Part shown: positions 23,159 through 30,542 of the stretch, piece by piece
Position numbering within the stretch: the first letter of the stretch is position 1
Layout of the letters: every line of letters begins with the position of its first letter
NCBI RefSeq assembly: GCF_014649755.1
Contig: NZ_BMTQ01000010.1
Span: forward strand, 186,001-250,000
Length of the DNA stretch: 64,000 bases
Source: Streptomyces litmocidini
GTDB lineage: Bacteria > Actinomycetota > Actinomycetes > Streptomycetales > Streptomycetaceae
Direction: 5' to 3'
The notes under the pieces: generated by a model
Databases searched by the model: none
What the model saw: the letters and a program-made list of their open reading frames with translations, nothing else
What the model was told of the DNA's origin: nothing
Made by a program: the position numbers and the translations under genes

Positions 23159-23251
23159 ATTCTTGCTGACGGGGCGTCCGGAAGGTGGCGCCCGCCGGTG
23201 TTCGCGAGGGAAGTTCCGCGAGGGAGCTCCACGAGGAGGCGAGGGGTCCGC

Positions 23252-24082
23252 ATGCCCGCACGGATCGCGTTCACGATCGAGACCCCGTCGGGTCCCCGCG
23301 GGCTCTCCCTGGCGTACGAGCGGCGGGGCGCGGGCGAGCCCCTGCTGCTGCTCCACGGCATCGGGCACCACTGGCAGGCCTGGGGGCCCGTTCTCGACGT
23401 CCTCGCCGCCGAGCGCGAGGTGATCGCCGTCGACCTGCCCGGTTTCGGGGCCTCCGACGGACTGCCGGAGGGCGTCCCGTACGACCTGTCGACCGTCGTC
23501 CCCGTGCTCGGCGCCTTCTGCGGGGCCGTCGGCTTCGAGCGGCCGCACGCGGCGGGGAACTCGCTGGGCGGGCTGCTCGCCCTGGAGCTCGGCCGGAAGA
23601 GGCTGGTGCGCTCGGTCACCGCCCTCTCCCCCGCCGGTTTCTGGTCGGAGGCCGAGCGGCGGTACGCCTTCGGGACGTTGCGGGCCATGCGCGGCGCCGC
23701 CCTGTCGCTGCCCGTACCGGTGATCGAGCGGCTCTCGCGCACGGCCGCCGGGCGCACCGCGCTCACCAGCACGATCTACGCGCGGCCCGGCCGCCGGTCA
23801 CCCGAGGCCGTCGTCGCCGAGACGCTCGCCCTGCGGCGGGCCACCGGCTTCCACCAGACGCTGGCGGCGGGACGGGCCGCCCTCTTCCGCGACGACGTCC
23901 CCTCGGTCCCCGTCACCGTCGCCTGGGGTGCCCGCGACCGGCTGCTGCCGCGCCGCCAGGGCGTCCGCGCCAAGCACGTCCTGCCCGCCGCGCGCCTGGT
24001 CCGGCTGCCCGGCTGCGGCCACGTGCCGATGAACGACGACCCCGCCCTGGTCGCGCGCGTGATCCTGGACGGCAGCCGCTGA
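23252..24082 (+). CDS. Alpha/beta-fold hydrolase
   Basis: 276 residues. The nucleophile elbow is GNSLGG (serine at about residue 110), the oxyanion region LLLLHGIGHHWQAW, the acid in WGARDRLLP and the histidine in GCGHVPMNDDP, so the triad is complete. The cap domain is short. It resembles meta-cleavage-product hydrolases and haloalkane-dehalogenase-like proteins; the substrate is unknown. GAGGAGG and GAGGGG precede the ATG. Its last 285 bases are also coding-length on the opposite strand as the tail of the exporter gene. Confidence 0.88.
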   Translation: MPARIAFTIETPSGPRGLSLAYERRGAGEPLLLLHGIGHHWQAWGPVLDVLAAEREVIAVDLPGFGASDGLPEGVPYDLSTVVPVLGAFCGAVGFERPHAAGNSLGGLLALELGRKRLVRSVTALSPAGFWSEAERRYAFGTLRAMRGAALSLPVPVIERLSRTAAGRTALTSTIYARPGRRSPEAVVAETLALRRATGFHQTLAAGRAALFRDDVPSVPVTVAWGARDRLLPRRQGVRAKHVLPAARLVRLPGCGHVPMNDDPALVARVILDGSR

Positions 24083-24967
24083 GTCCGGGCGGGACGACCG
24101 GGTGAACAGGCCCGTGCCCAGGGCGGCTCCGGCGCCGACGAGCAGGCTGCCGACCGCCTGGGGGAGGCCGAAGGCGGCGCCTCCGGCCAGGGCGGCGCTC
24201 AGGGCCGCGGCGATCGGGATGGCCCCGGTGCAGAGAGTGGCCCTCTCCATGCCGACGCGCTGGACGCCCATGTAGAAGAGGACGAACCCGACGACCGTGG
24301 CCAGGCCCGCCTGCCAGGCCAGGGCCCCCGCCTCCACGGCCGTCGGCATCCGTACGAACCCGGCGCCGTCCGCCACCAGGCCGACGAGCGCCGCCTCGGC
24401 CGCGCCGATCCCGCACACGGCGGCCGTCAGCAGCTTCGGTCCGAGCACCCGCAGCACCGGGACGGCCAGCACGGTGAACCCCACCTCGCCCGCGAGCGCC
24501 GCCACCGACCAGCCGATCCCGGCCGGGTCCGTCCGGCCCCAGCCCTGCACGGTGAGGGCGCCGGCGGCGACGAGCAGCGCGCCGTACAGCACGGCGGGGG
24601 CGGGCCCGCGGCCCTCGGTGAGCGGGACCAGGACGGCGACGACGACCGGGGCGCAGCCGACGAGGACGCCGGGGACGGCGGGTTCCGCGCTCCGTTCGGC
24701 GGCCAGGACGGCGAGGTTGAAGCCGACCATGCCGACGGCCGCGAGGGCGGCGAGCCGCACCCGGTGGCGGGCGGTCAGGAGCCGCAGCGGAGCGAGTCCG
24801 CCACGGCCGAGCAGCGGGAGGAGGAGCAGACAGGCGGCGCCGTAGCGGAGGGCTTGTCCGCCCGCGTACGGGTAGGCGCCGAGCAGGCTGTTGGCGGTGA
24901 AGGAGGCGCCGACGAGGGCGTAGGCGAGGATCACCAGGAGGACCCCGCGCAGGGCGTTCGCGTTCAT
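23798..24967 (-). CDS. EamA/DMT-family exporter with long antisense tail
   Basis: 389 residues as read. Residues 1-295 form a normal ten-segment EamA permease (LRGVLLVILAYALVGASFTA, ERSAEPAVPGVLVGCAPVVV, LFYMGVQRVGMERATLCTGA). The family usually ends where this protein reaches about residue 300. Here the frame stays open for a further 95 residues that are antisense to the hydrolase gene, with hydrophilic, low-complexity composition typical of a shadow frame. Either the native stop was lost or the tail is harmless. The cargo is unknown. Confidence 0.82.
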   Translation of the reverse strand: MNANALRGVLLVILAYALVGASFTANSLLGAYPYAGGQALRYGAACLLLLPLLGRGGLAPLRLLTARHRVRLAALAAVGMVGFNLAVLAAERSAEPAVPGVLVGCAPVVVAVLVPLTEGRGPAPAVLYGALLVAAGALTVQGWGRTDPAGIGWSVAALAGEVGFTVLAVPVLRVLGPKLLTAAVCGIGAAEAALVGLVADGAGFVRMPTAVEAGALAWQAGLATVVGFVLFYMGVQRVGMERATLCTGAIPIAAALSAALAGGAAFGLPQAVGSLLVGAGAALGTGLFTRSSRPDSAAAVQDHARDQGGVVVHRHVAAAGQPDQARGGQDVLGADALAARQQPVAGTPGDGDGDRGDVVAEEGGPSRRQRLVEAGGPPQGERLGDDGLG

Positions 24968-25020
24968 GCCTCCGACGCTAGGGAGCCGCGCGGCCCGGGT
25001 TGGGGTCCACTTCCGTCACG

Positions 25021-26016
25021 TCATCGGGGACCACTTCCGACGCGTCCGGCGGGGCCGGTGCGGGAGCGGAAGGTGCGGCGGTAGGTGTCCGGGGGCACGC
25101 CGACGGTGCGGTTGAAGTGGCGGCGGAGCGTGGCGGCGGTGCCCATGCCGGTGGCCTCCGCGATGGCGTCGACGCTGTCGTCGGTGGCTTCGAGGAGCTC
25201 CTGGGCGCGGCGGATCCGCTGGGTGAGCAGCCATTGCAGCGGGGTGGTGCCGGTCGCGGCCCGGAAGTGGCGTCCCAGGTGGCGCGAGCTCATGCGCGCC
25301 CGGCGTGCCAGGTCCTCCACGGTCAGCGGTTCGCCGAGCCGTTCGACCGCCCAGGGCAGCAGCTCGGTGAGCGGGTGGTCCTTGCGGGCGGGCACGGGCG
25401 CGGTGACGAACTGGGCCTGCCCGCCGTCCCGGTGCGGGGGCACGACCAGGCGCCGGGCGACGGTGTTGGCGATCGCCGAGCCGTGGTCGAGGCGGACGAG
25501 GTGCAGGCAGAGGTCCATCGCGGCGGCCTTGCCGGCGGAGGTGAGCACCGTGCCCTCGTCCACGTAGAGCACGTCCGGGTCGACCTCCACGCGCGGGTGG
25601 CGACCGGCCAGGGTCTCGGTGTGCGCCCAGTGCGTGGTGGCGCGCCGCCCGTCGAGGAGGCCGGCGGCGGCGAGGACGAAGGCGCCCGTGCACAGGGAGG
25701 CCACGCGCGCGCCGGCCTCGTGGGCGGCGCGTACCGCGTCGACCAGGTCGGCGGGCGGTTCCCGGTCGACGTCGGCCCAGCCGGGGACGATCACCGTGTC
25801 CGCGTACGGAAGCCGGTCGAGCCCGGCGTCGGGTTCCAGGCGGAACCGCTCGACCGCGACGGGGCCCGGCGCGCAGACGGTCACGTCGTACCAGGGGACG
25901 GCGACGGCGTCCGGAGGGGAGCCGAACACCTCGTGGGCGAGGGAGAGTTCGAAGTGCAGCATGCCGTCGGTGACGGCGAGCGCGAGCGTACCCATGTCCG
26001 TAATTGTACGGGGCAT
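25021..26016 (-). CDS. GlxA-family AraC regulator
   Basis: 331 residues: an N-terminal DJ-1/PfpI-like domain (about 10-190, with ASLCTGAFVLAAAGLLDGRR holding the nucleophile-elbow cysteine and ATTHWAHTETLA) and a C-terminal AraC double helix-turn-helix (MSSRHLGRHFRAATGTTPLQ, AIAEATGMGTAATLRRHFNR). It is transcribed divergently from a saccharopine-dehydrogenase-like gene, its most likely target. An ATG at 25995 is an alternative start, seven codons shorter. No strong ribosome site precedes either. Confidence 0.88.
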   Translation of the reverse strand: MPRTITDMGTLALAVTDGMLHFELSLAHEVFGSPPDAVAVPWYDVTVCAPGPVAVERFRLEPDAGLDRLPYADTVIVPGWADVDREPPADLVDAVRAAHEAGARVASLCTGAFVLAAAGLLDGRRATTHWAHTETLAGRHPRVEVDPDVLYVDEGTVLTSAGKAAAMDLCLHLVRLDHGSAIANTVARRLVVPPHRDGGQAQFVTAPVPARKDHPLTELLPWAVERLGEPLTVEDLARRARMSSRHLGRHFRAATGTTPLQWLLTQRIRRAQELLEATDDSVDAIAEATGMGTAATLRRHFNRTVGVPPDTYRRTFRSRTGPAGRVGSGPR

Positions 26017-26065
26017 GGCGTTCCGGACACTCGCGGTCGGCCGCACCGGACGCCAGGATGTGACT

Positions 26066-26084
26066 AGTTGAACATTCGACAACT
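26066..26084. promoter_or_regulatory. Inverted repeat before the dehydrogenase gene
   Basis: AGTTG, nine bases, CAACT, lying 19 bases before the ATG of the saccharopine-type gene and between it and the divergent AraC regulator. A plausible AraC-type site; unproven. Confidence 0.35.
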
Positions 26085-26103
26085 GGGAACGGCGGGAGAA
26101 ATC

Positions 26104-27135
26104 ATGGAATCGGTTCGGACGGTCGCGGTGTTCGGCGCCTACGGTCACACCGGGCGCTTCGTCGTGGCGGAACTGCTGGAACGGGGGTTCGTCCCGGTGC
26201 TCTCCGGCCGCGACGCCGACAGGCTGCGGACGCTCGCCGCCTCCCACGGCGGACTCGACGTCCGCCCGGCCTCGGTCGACGACCCCGCCTCGCTCGACCG
26301 CGCGCTGGCCGGCGCGGCGGCCGTCGTCAACTGCGCCGGGCCGTTCGCCGTGACCGGCGCCCCGGTGATCGAGGCCGCGCTGCGCGCCGGGATCCCGTAC
26401 GTGGACGTGGCGGCCGAGATCGAGGCCAACGCCGACACCTTCGCGCGCTTCGCCGACCGGGCCCGCGCCGCCGGAACGGCCGTCGTCCCCGCCATGGCCT
26501 TCTACGGCGGACTCGGCGACCTGCTGGCCACCACGGCCATGGGCGACTGGACGACGGCCGACGAGGTGCACGTCGCGTACGGACTGAGCAGCTGGCACCC
26601 CACGGCGGGCACCCTCGCGGCGGGCAAGGTCTCGCGCGAGCGGCGCGGCGGCCGGCACCTCCGCCACACCGGAGGCCGGCTGGAGCACCACGACGAGCCG
26701 CTCCCCGTCCTGGAATGGCCCTTCCCCGCCCCCATGGGCCCCCGGCCCGTCATCGGCGGGTTCACCATGGCCGACGTCGTGACCGTCCCCAGCCACCTGG
26801 CGGTGCCCGAGGTACGCACGTACATGGCGGTCGACGCGGCCCGTGACCTGTCGGCGCCGGACGCGCCCGCACCGGTCGCGGTCGACGAGCACGGCCGGTC
26901 CGCGCAGACCTTCCTCGTGGACGTCCTCGTCCGCTCCGGGGGCGCGGAGCGCCGGGCCGTCGCCACCGGCCGGGACATCTACGCCGTCAGCGCGCCGCTC
27001 GCGGTGGAGGCGGTCCACCGGATCCTCACCGGCCGGACCCGGACGACCGGCGTCGCCTCGGCCGGCGCGATGTTCGACGCCCCCGAGTTCCTGCGCGCGC
27101 TGTCCGCGCACCTCTCCCTGGAGGTGCGGCACTGA
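26104..27135 (+). CDS. Saccharopine dehydrogenase-like NAD(P)-binding protein
   Basis: 343 residues with an N-terminal Rossmann fold (VAVFGAYGHTGRFVVAELLE, a GxxGxTG nucleotide motif) and NCAGPFAVTGAPVIEAALRA, typical of the short saccharopine-dehydrogenase/trans-acting enoyl-reductase group (DUF5938-like relatives). The true substrate is unknown and lysine metabolism is unlikely. The ATG at 26104 has GGGAGAA in front and is preferred over the TTG 12 codons earlier. Divergent AraC-type regulator upstream. Confidence 0.82.
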   Translation: MESVRTVAVFGAYGHTGRFVVAELLERGFVPVLSGRDADRLRTLAASHGGLDVRPASVDDPASLDRALAGAAAVVNCAGPFAVTGAPVIEAALRAGIPYVDVAAEIEANADTFARFADRARAAGTAVVPAMAFYGGLGDLLATTAMGDWTTADEVHVAYGLSSWHPTAGTLAAGKVSRERRGGRHLRHTGGRLEHHDEPLPVLEWPFPAPMGPRPVIGGFTMADVVTVPSHLAVPEVRTYMAVDAARDLSAPDAPAPVAVDEHGRSAQTFLVDVLVRSGGAERRAVATGRDIYAVSAPLAVEAVHRILTGRTRTTGVASAGAMFDAPEFLRALSAHLSLEVRH

Positions 27136-27220
27136 CCCCCCGGCGGTCTCGGCATCATGGGTCACGCCCGGGGCGGATCGGCGAACTCCCGGGCGGCGAC
27201 GGCGAGAAGGGCCATGTGAC

Positions 27221-28630
27221 ATGAGAAGCCAGGGGCAGGCGGCCTGGGAGCTGCTTCTGCCGGCCGTCGGCGCTCCGGCGCGACGACGGGGGCGGGCACT
27301 GCAGGAGGCCCTGCGGGAGGCCGTGCGCTCGGGGCGGCTCGCGGCCGGGACGCGGCTGCCGTCGACCCGCGCGCTCGCGGCCGACCTCGGCGTCTCGCGG
27401 GGCCTCGTCACCGAGGCGTACGAACAGCTGACGGCCGAGGGGTACCTGCGGAGCGACCGGGGTGCGGGGACCTGGGTGGGCGGCGCGGCCCGGGCGGCCG
27501 TGCCCGGGGTCCGTGACCCGGCCGCCGGGGCGCCCGGGGTCCGGGTGGACTTCCGTCCGGGGACCCCCGACCTGTCGCTGTTCCCCAGGAGCGCGTGGGC
27601 GGCGGCGCAGCGGTCCGTGCTCGCGCGGCTCCCCCACCGGGCACTCGGCTACCCGGACCCGCGCGGCCTCCCCGAGCTGCGCGGGGCACTCGCCGCGCTG
27701 CTGGCGCGGCGGCGGGGAGTGGTGGCCGATCCGGAAAGGCTCGTGGTCTGTTCGGGCGTGGCGCAGGCGTCGACCCTCCTCGGCTTCGTCCTGGGCGCGC
27801 GGGGACTGCGCCGGGTCGGGATCGAGGATCCCGGCAGCCCCGAGCACGGGCGCCTGTTCGCCTCGACCGGCCTGGAGACGGTGCGGCTGCCGCTGGACGA
27901 GGAGGGGCTGCGCCCGGGGCCGCTCGCCGACTCGGGGGTACGGGCGGTCGTCGTGACGCCCTCGCACCAGTTCCCGTCCGGCATCAGCTGGTCGGCGGAG
28001 CGCCGGGCCGCGCTCCTCGACTGGGCGCGCGCCGTGGACGGATACGTCCTGGAGGACGACTACGACGGCGACTTCCGCTACGACCGCGCTCCCGTCGGCG
28101 CGCTCCAGGGACTCGACCCCGAGCGGGTCGCCTACACGGGCTCGGTCAGCAAGTCGCTGGCCCCGGGGCTGCGGCTCGGCTGGATGCTCGTCCCGGAGGC
28201 GCTGCTCGACGAGACCGTCGAACGCAAGCGGACGATGGACCTCGGCAATCCCGTGCTCGACCAGGCCGTCCTCGCGGAGTTCGTGACGCGCGGCGCGTAC
28301 GACCGTCAGCTGCGCCGCTGCCAACGCGCCTACCGCGAGCGGCGGGACGCGCTGCTCGCCGCCCTCGCCGAACACCTTCCGGGGACCCGGGTGAGCGGCA
28401 TCGCGGCCGGACTCCACGTCATCGCGCGCGTACCGGCCCGGTTCGGGCCCCGGGAGCGGTTCCTCGCGCGGGCGGCGGAGGCGGGGGTGGCCCTGCGGAC
28501 CCTGGAGGAGTACGGCACCGCCGGGCCGGCCGACGAGGACGTACGACTCGTCATCGGGTACGCGCACCTGACTCCTTCGGCCATCGACACCGGGATCGGG
28601 CTGGTGGCGGAGGGGCGCGGGAGGGGGTGA
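27221..28630 (+). CDS. MocR/PdxR-type regulator (GntR-aminotransferase fusion)
   Basis: 469 residues. The N-terminal GntR winged helix (LPSTRALAADLGVSRGLVTE, residues about 45-65) is linked to an aminotransferase class I fold. The PLP lysine is in YTGSVSKSLAPGLRLGWML, and VLEDDYDGDFRYDR holds the PLP-ring aspartate. Members usually sense PLP and regulate vitamin B6 or amino-acid genes, often a divergent neighbour. Here the upstream gene points the same way, so the target is not obvious. The ATG at 27221 is preceded by GAGAAGG. Confidence 0.9.
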   Translation: MRSQGQAAWELLLPAVGAPARRRGRALQEALREAVRSGRLAAGTRLPSTRALAADLGVSRGLVTEAYEQLTAEGYLRSDRGAGTWVGGAARAAVPGVRDPAAGAPGVRVDFRPGTPDLSLFPRSAWAAAQRSVLARLPHRALGYPDPRGLPELRGALAALLARRRGVVADPERLVVCSGVAQASTLLGFVLGARGLRRVGIEDPGSPEHGRLFASTGLETVRLPLDEEGLRPGPLADSGVRAVVVTPSHQFPSGISWSAERRAALLDWARAVDGYVLEDDYDGDFRYDRAPVGALQGLDPERVAYTGSVSKSLAPGLRLGWMLVPEALLDETVERKRTMDLGNPVLDQAVLAEFVTRGAYDRQLRRCQRAYRERRDALLAALAEHLPGTRVSGIAAGLHVIARVPARFGPRERFLARAAEAGVALRTLEEYGTAGPADEDVRLVIGYAHLTPSAIDTGIGLVAEGRGRG

Positions 28631-28672
28631 GGCGGGCTCGGACGGACGATGTGGCATCACCTGCCCTCGCCC

Positions 28673-28724
28673 CCGGATCCGATGTCCCGGATCCCGAATG
28701 CCGGATCCGATGTCCCGGATCCCG
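28673..28724. repeat. 28-base tandem repeat of GGATCC-rich sequence, two copies
   Basis: Two adjacent units (28673-28700 and 28701 onward) share the 24 bases CCGGATCCGATGTCCCGGAT plus CCCG exactly, followed by a further GGATCCGAG. The repeat is rich in BamHI-type palindromes and lies in the 251-base gap between the MocR and phoD genes, which otherwise holds no gene. Confidence 0.8.
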
Positions 28725-28881
28725 GATCCGAGCTCCACAGCCGCCAGGAGGGCGATCTGTTCACGCGGGGTTCGTGCGGCCGCCGCACCCGACCGTTAGG
28801 CATGGGGCGGCGCGCCCGGCCCGGCGGACACGGACACGGCGCGCCGTCCGCGACCGGAACGACCGACCCCGGAGGCCCTTC

Positions 28882-30474
28882 ATGCCCCTTCCCCTGCCCG
28901 GCTCCTCCCCCTCCCCCGCCCGGCGCAGTCTCCTGCGCGGCTCGTTGGCCGCCTCGGCGGCGCTGACCCTCGGCGGCACCGGTCTCGCCGCCCCCGCGTT
29001 CGCGCTCTCGGGACGGCCCCGGGCCGGGTGGGGCGTGCAGGCGGGTGACGTCACCGCCTCCTCCGGCCTGGTGTGGGTGCGCTCGGACCGACCGGCGCGG
29101 ATGCTCGTGGAGACGTCGGCGACCGAGTCCTTCCGGCACGCGCGCCGCCACTTCGGGCCGCTGATCGACGCGGGCACGGACTTCACCGGCACGACCGCGC
29201 TGCGCGGCCTGCCGGCCGGCGAGCAGATCCACTACCGGGTCACCCTCATCGACCCGGACGATCCGCGCCGGGCGGGCGAGCCGGTCCTCGGCACCTTCCG
29301 CACGGCTCCGGACCGGCGCCGCGACGGGGTCCGCTTCCTGTGGTCCGGGGACATCGCGGGGCAGGGCTGGGGCATCAACCCGGACATCGGGGGTTTCCGC
29401 GCGTACGAGGAGATGCGGCGGCTCGACCCGGACTTCTTCCTGTGCAGCGGCGACACGATCTACGCCGACGGGGTCATCCAGCCGAACGTGACCCTGCCGG
29501 ACGGACGGATCTGGCGGAACGTCACGACGCCGGAGAAGTCGAAGGTCGCCGAGACCCTCGACGAGTACCGGGGCAACTTCCGCTACAACCTCCTCGACCA
29601 CAACGTCCGGGCCTTCAACGCGCAGGTGCCGTCGGTGGTGCAGTGGGACGACCACGAGGTGCGGAACAACTGGTACCCGGGACAGATCCTGGACGACCCC
29701 CGCTACACGGAGAAGGACGTGGACGTCCTCGCGGCCCGGGCCTCGCGGGCGTTCGGCGAGTACTTCCCGGTCTCCACGCTCCACGCGCGCGGGGAGGGCC
29801 GCGAGCGGCGGATGCACCGGGTGGTGCGGTACGGGCCGCTGCTCGACGTGTTCGTGCTCGACATGCGCTCGTACCGGAACGCCAACTCGCCCGGACGGCA
29901 GGCCGACGACACCACCGGCATCCTCGGCGCCGAGCAGCTGGCGTGGCTCAAGCGGGAGCTGACCGCGTCCCGGGCGGTGTGGAAGGTGCTCGCGGCGGAC
30001 ATGCCGATCGGTCTGGTCGTCCCGGACGGCGCGGCGGACTTCGAGGCCGTCGCCCAGGGCGACCCGGGTGTTCCGCTGGGCCGGGAGCTCCAGATCGCGG
30101 AACTGCTGCGGTTCGTGAAGCACCGGCGGATCACCGGCACGGTGTGGCTGACGGCGGACGTCCACCACACCTCGGCGCAGCACTACGCACCGGAGCGGGC
30201 GGCCTTCCAGGACTTCGCCCCCTTCTGGGAGTTCGTGTCCGGGCCGCTGGCGGCGGGCGCGTTCCCGGCGAACGCCCTGGACGCCACCTTCGGCCCGGAG
30301 CGGGTGTTCGTCCGGGCACCGGAGCGGGGGAACCTGTCGCCGATGGAGAGCCCGCAGTACTTCGGCGAGGTCGACATCGACGGCCACAGCGGGGAGCTGA
30401 CCGTGCGGCTGCGGGCCGAGGGCGGCACGGTGCTGTTCAGCAAGGTGCTCCAGCCGGGCCGGGTCGGTCAGTAA
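28882..30474 (+). CDS. phoD: PhoD-family alkaline phosphatase/phosphodiesterase, Tat-secreted
   Basis: 530 residues with a Tat signal (ARRSLLRGSLAASAAL, twin arginine at about 14-15), an N-terminal beta domain (PhoD_N, GVQAGDVTASSGLVWVRSD) and the metallophosphatase domain. Metal and catalytic elements: LWSGDIAGQ, CSGDTIYADG, QWDDHEVRNNW, MRSYRNAN and WLTADVHHTSA. It should release phosphate from phosphodiesters outside the cell. Streptomyces phoD genes are commonly under PhoP; I found no convincing PHO box. GGAGG precedes the ATG. Confidence 0.92.
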   Translation: MPLPLPGSSPSPARRSLLRGSLAASAALTLGGTGLAAPAFALSGRPRAGWGVQAGDVTASSGLVWVRSDRPARMLVETSATESFRHARRHFGPLIDAGTDFTGTTALRGLPAGEQIHYRVTLIDPDDPRRAGEPVLGTFRTAPDRRRDGVRFLWSGDIAGQGWGINPDIGGFRAYEEMRRLDPDFFLCSGDTIYADGVIQPNVTLPDGRIWRNVTTPEKSKVAETLDEYRGNFRYNLLDHNVRAFNAQVPSVVQWDDHEVRNNWYPGQILDDPRYTEKDVDVLAARASRAFGEYFPVSTLHARGEGRERRMHRVVRYGPLLDVFVLDMRSYRNANSPGRQADDTTGILGAEQLAWLKRELTASRAVWKVLAADMPIGLVVPDGAADFEAVAQGDPGVPLGRELQIAELLRFVKHRRITGTVWLTADVHHTSAQHYAPERAAFQDFAPFWEFVSGPLAAGAFPANALDATFGPERVFVRAPERGNLSPMESPQYFGEVDIDGHSGELTVRLRAEGGTVLFSKVLQPGRVGQ

Positions 30475-30542
30475 CCGCAGGTCAGAGGCGTGCGGAGAGG
30501 CGTCCCAGGTGATTGTCAGTGGGGGGTCCTACCGTCGTATCC

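Noticed and set aside
25021..27411. 796-residue minus-strand frame including the GlxA regulator
   Set aside because: The N-terminal 460 residues are antisense to the saccharopine-type gene. The DJ-1 domain begins right after the ATG at 26016.
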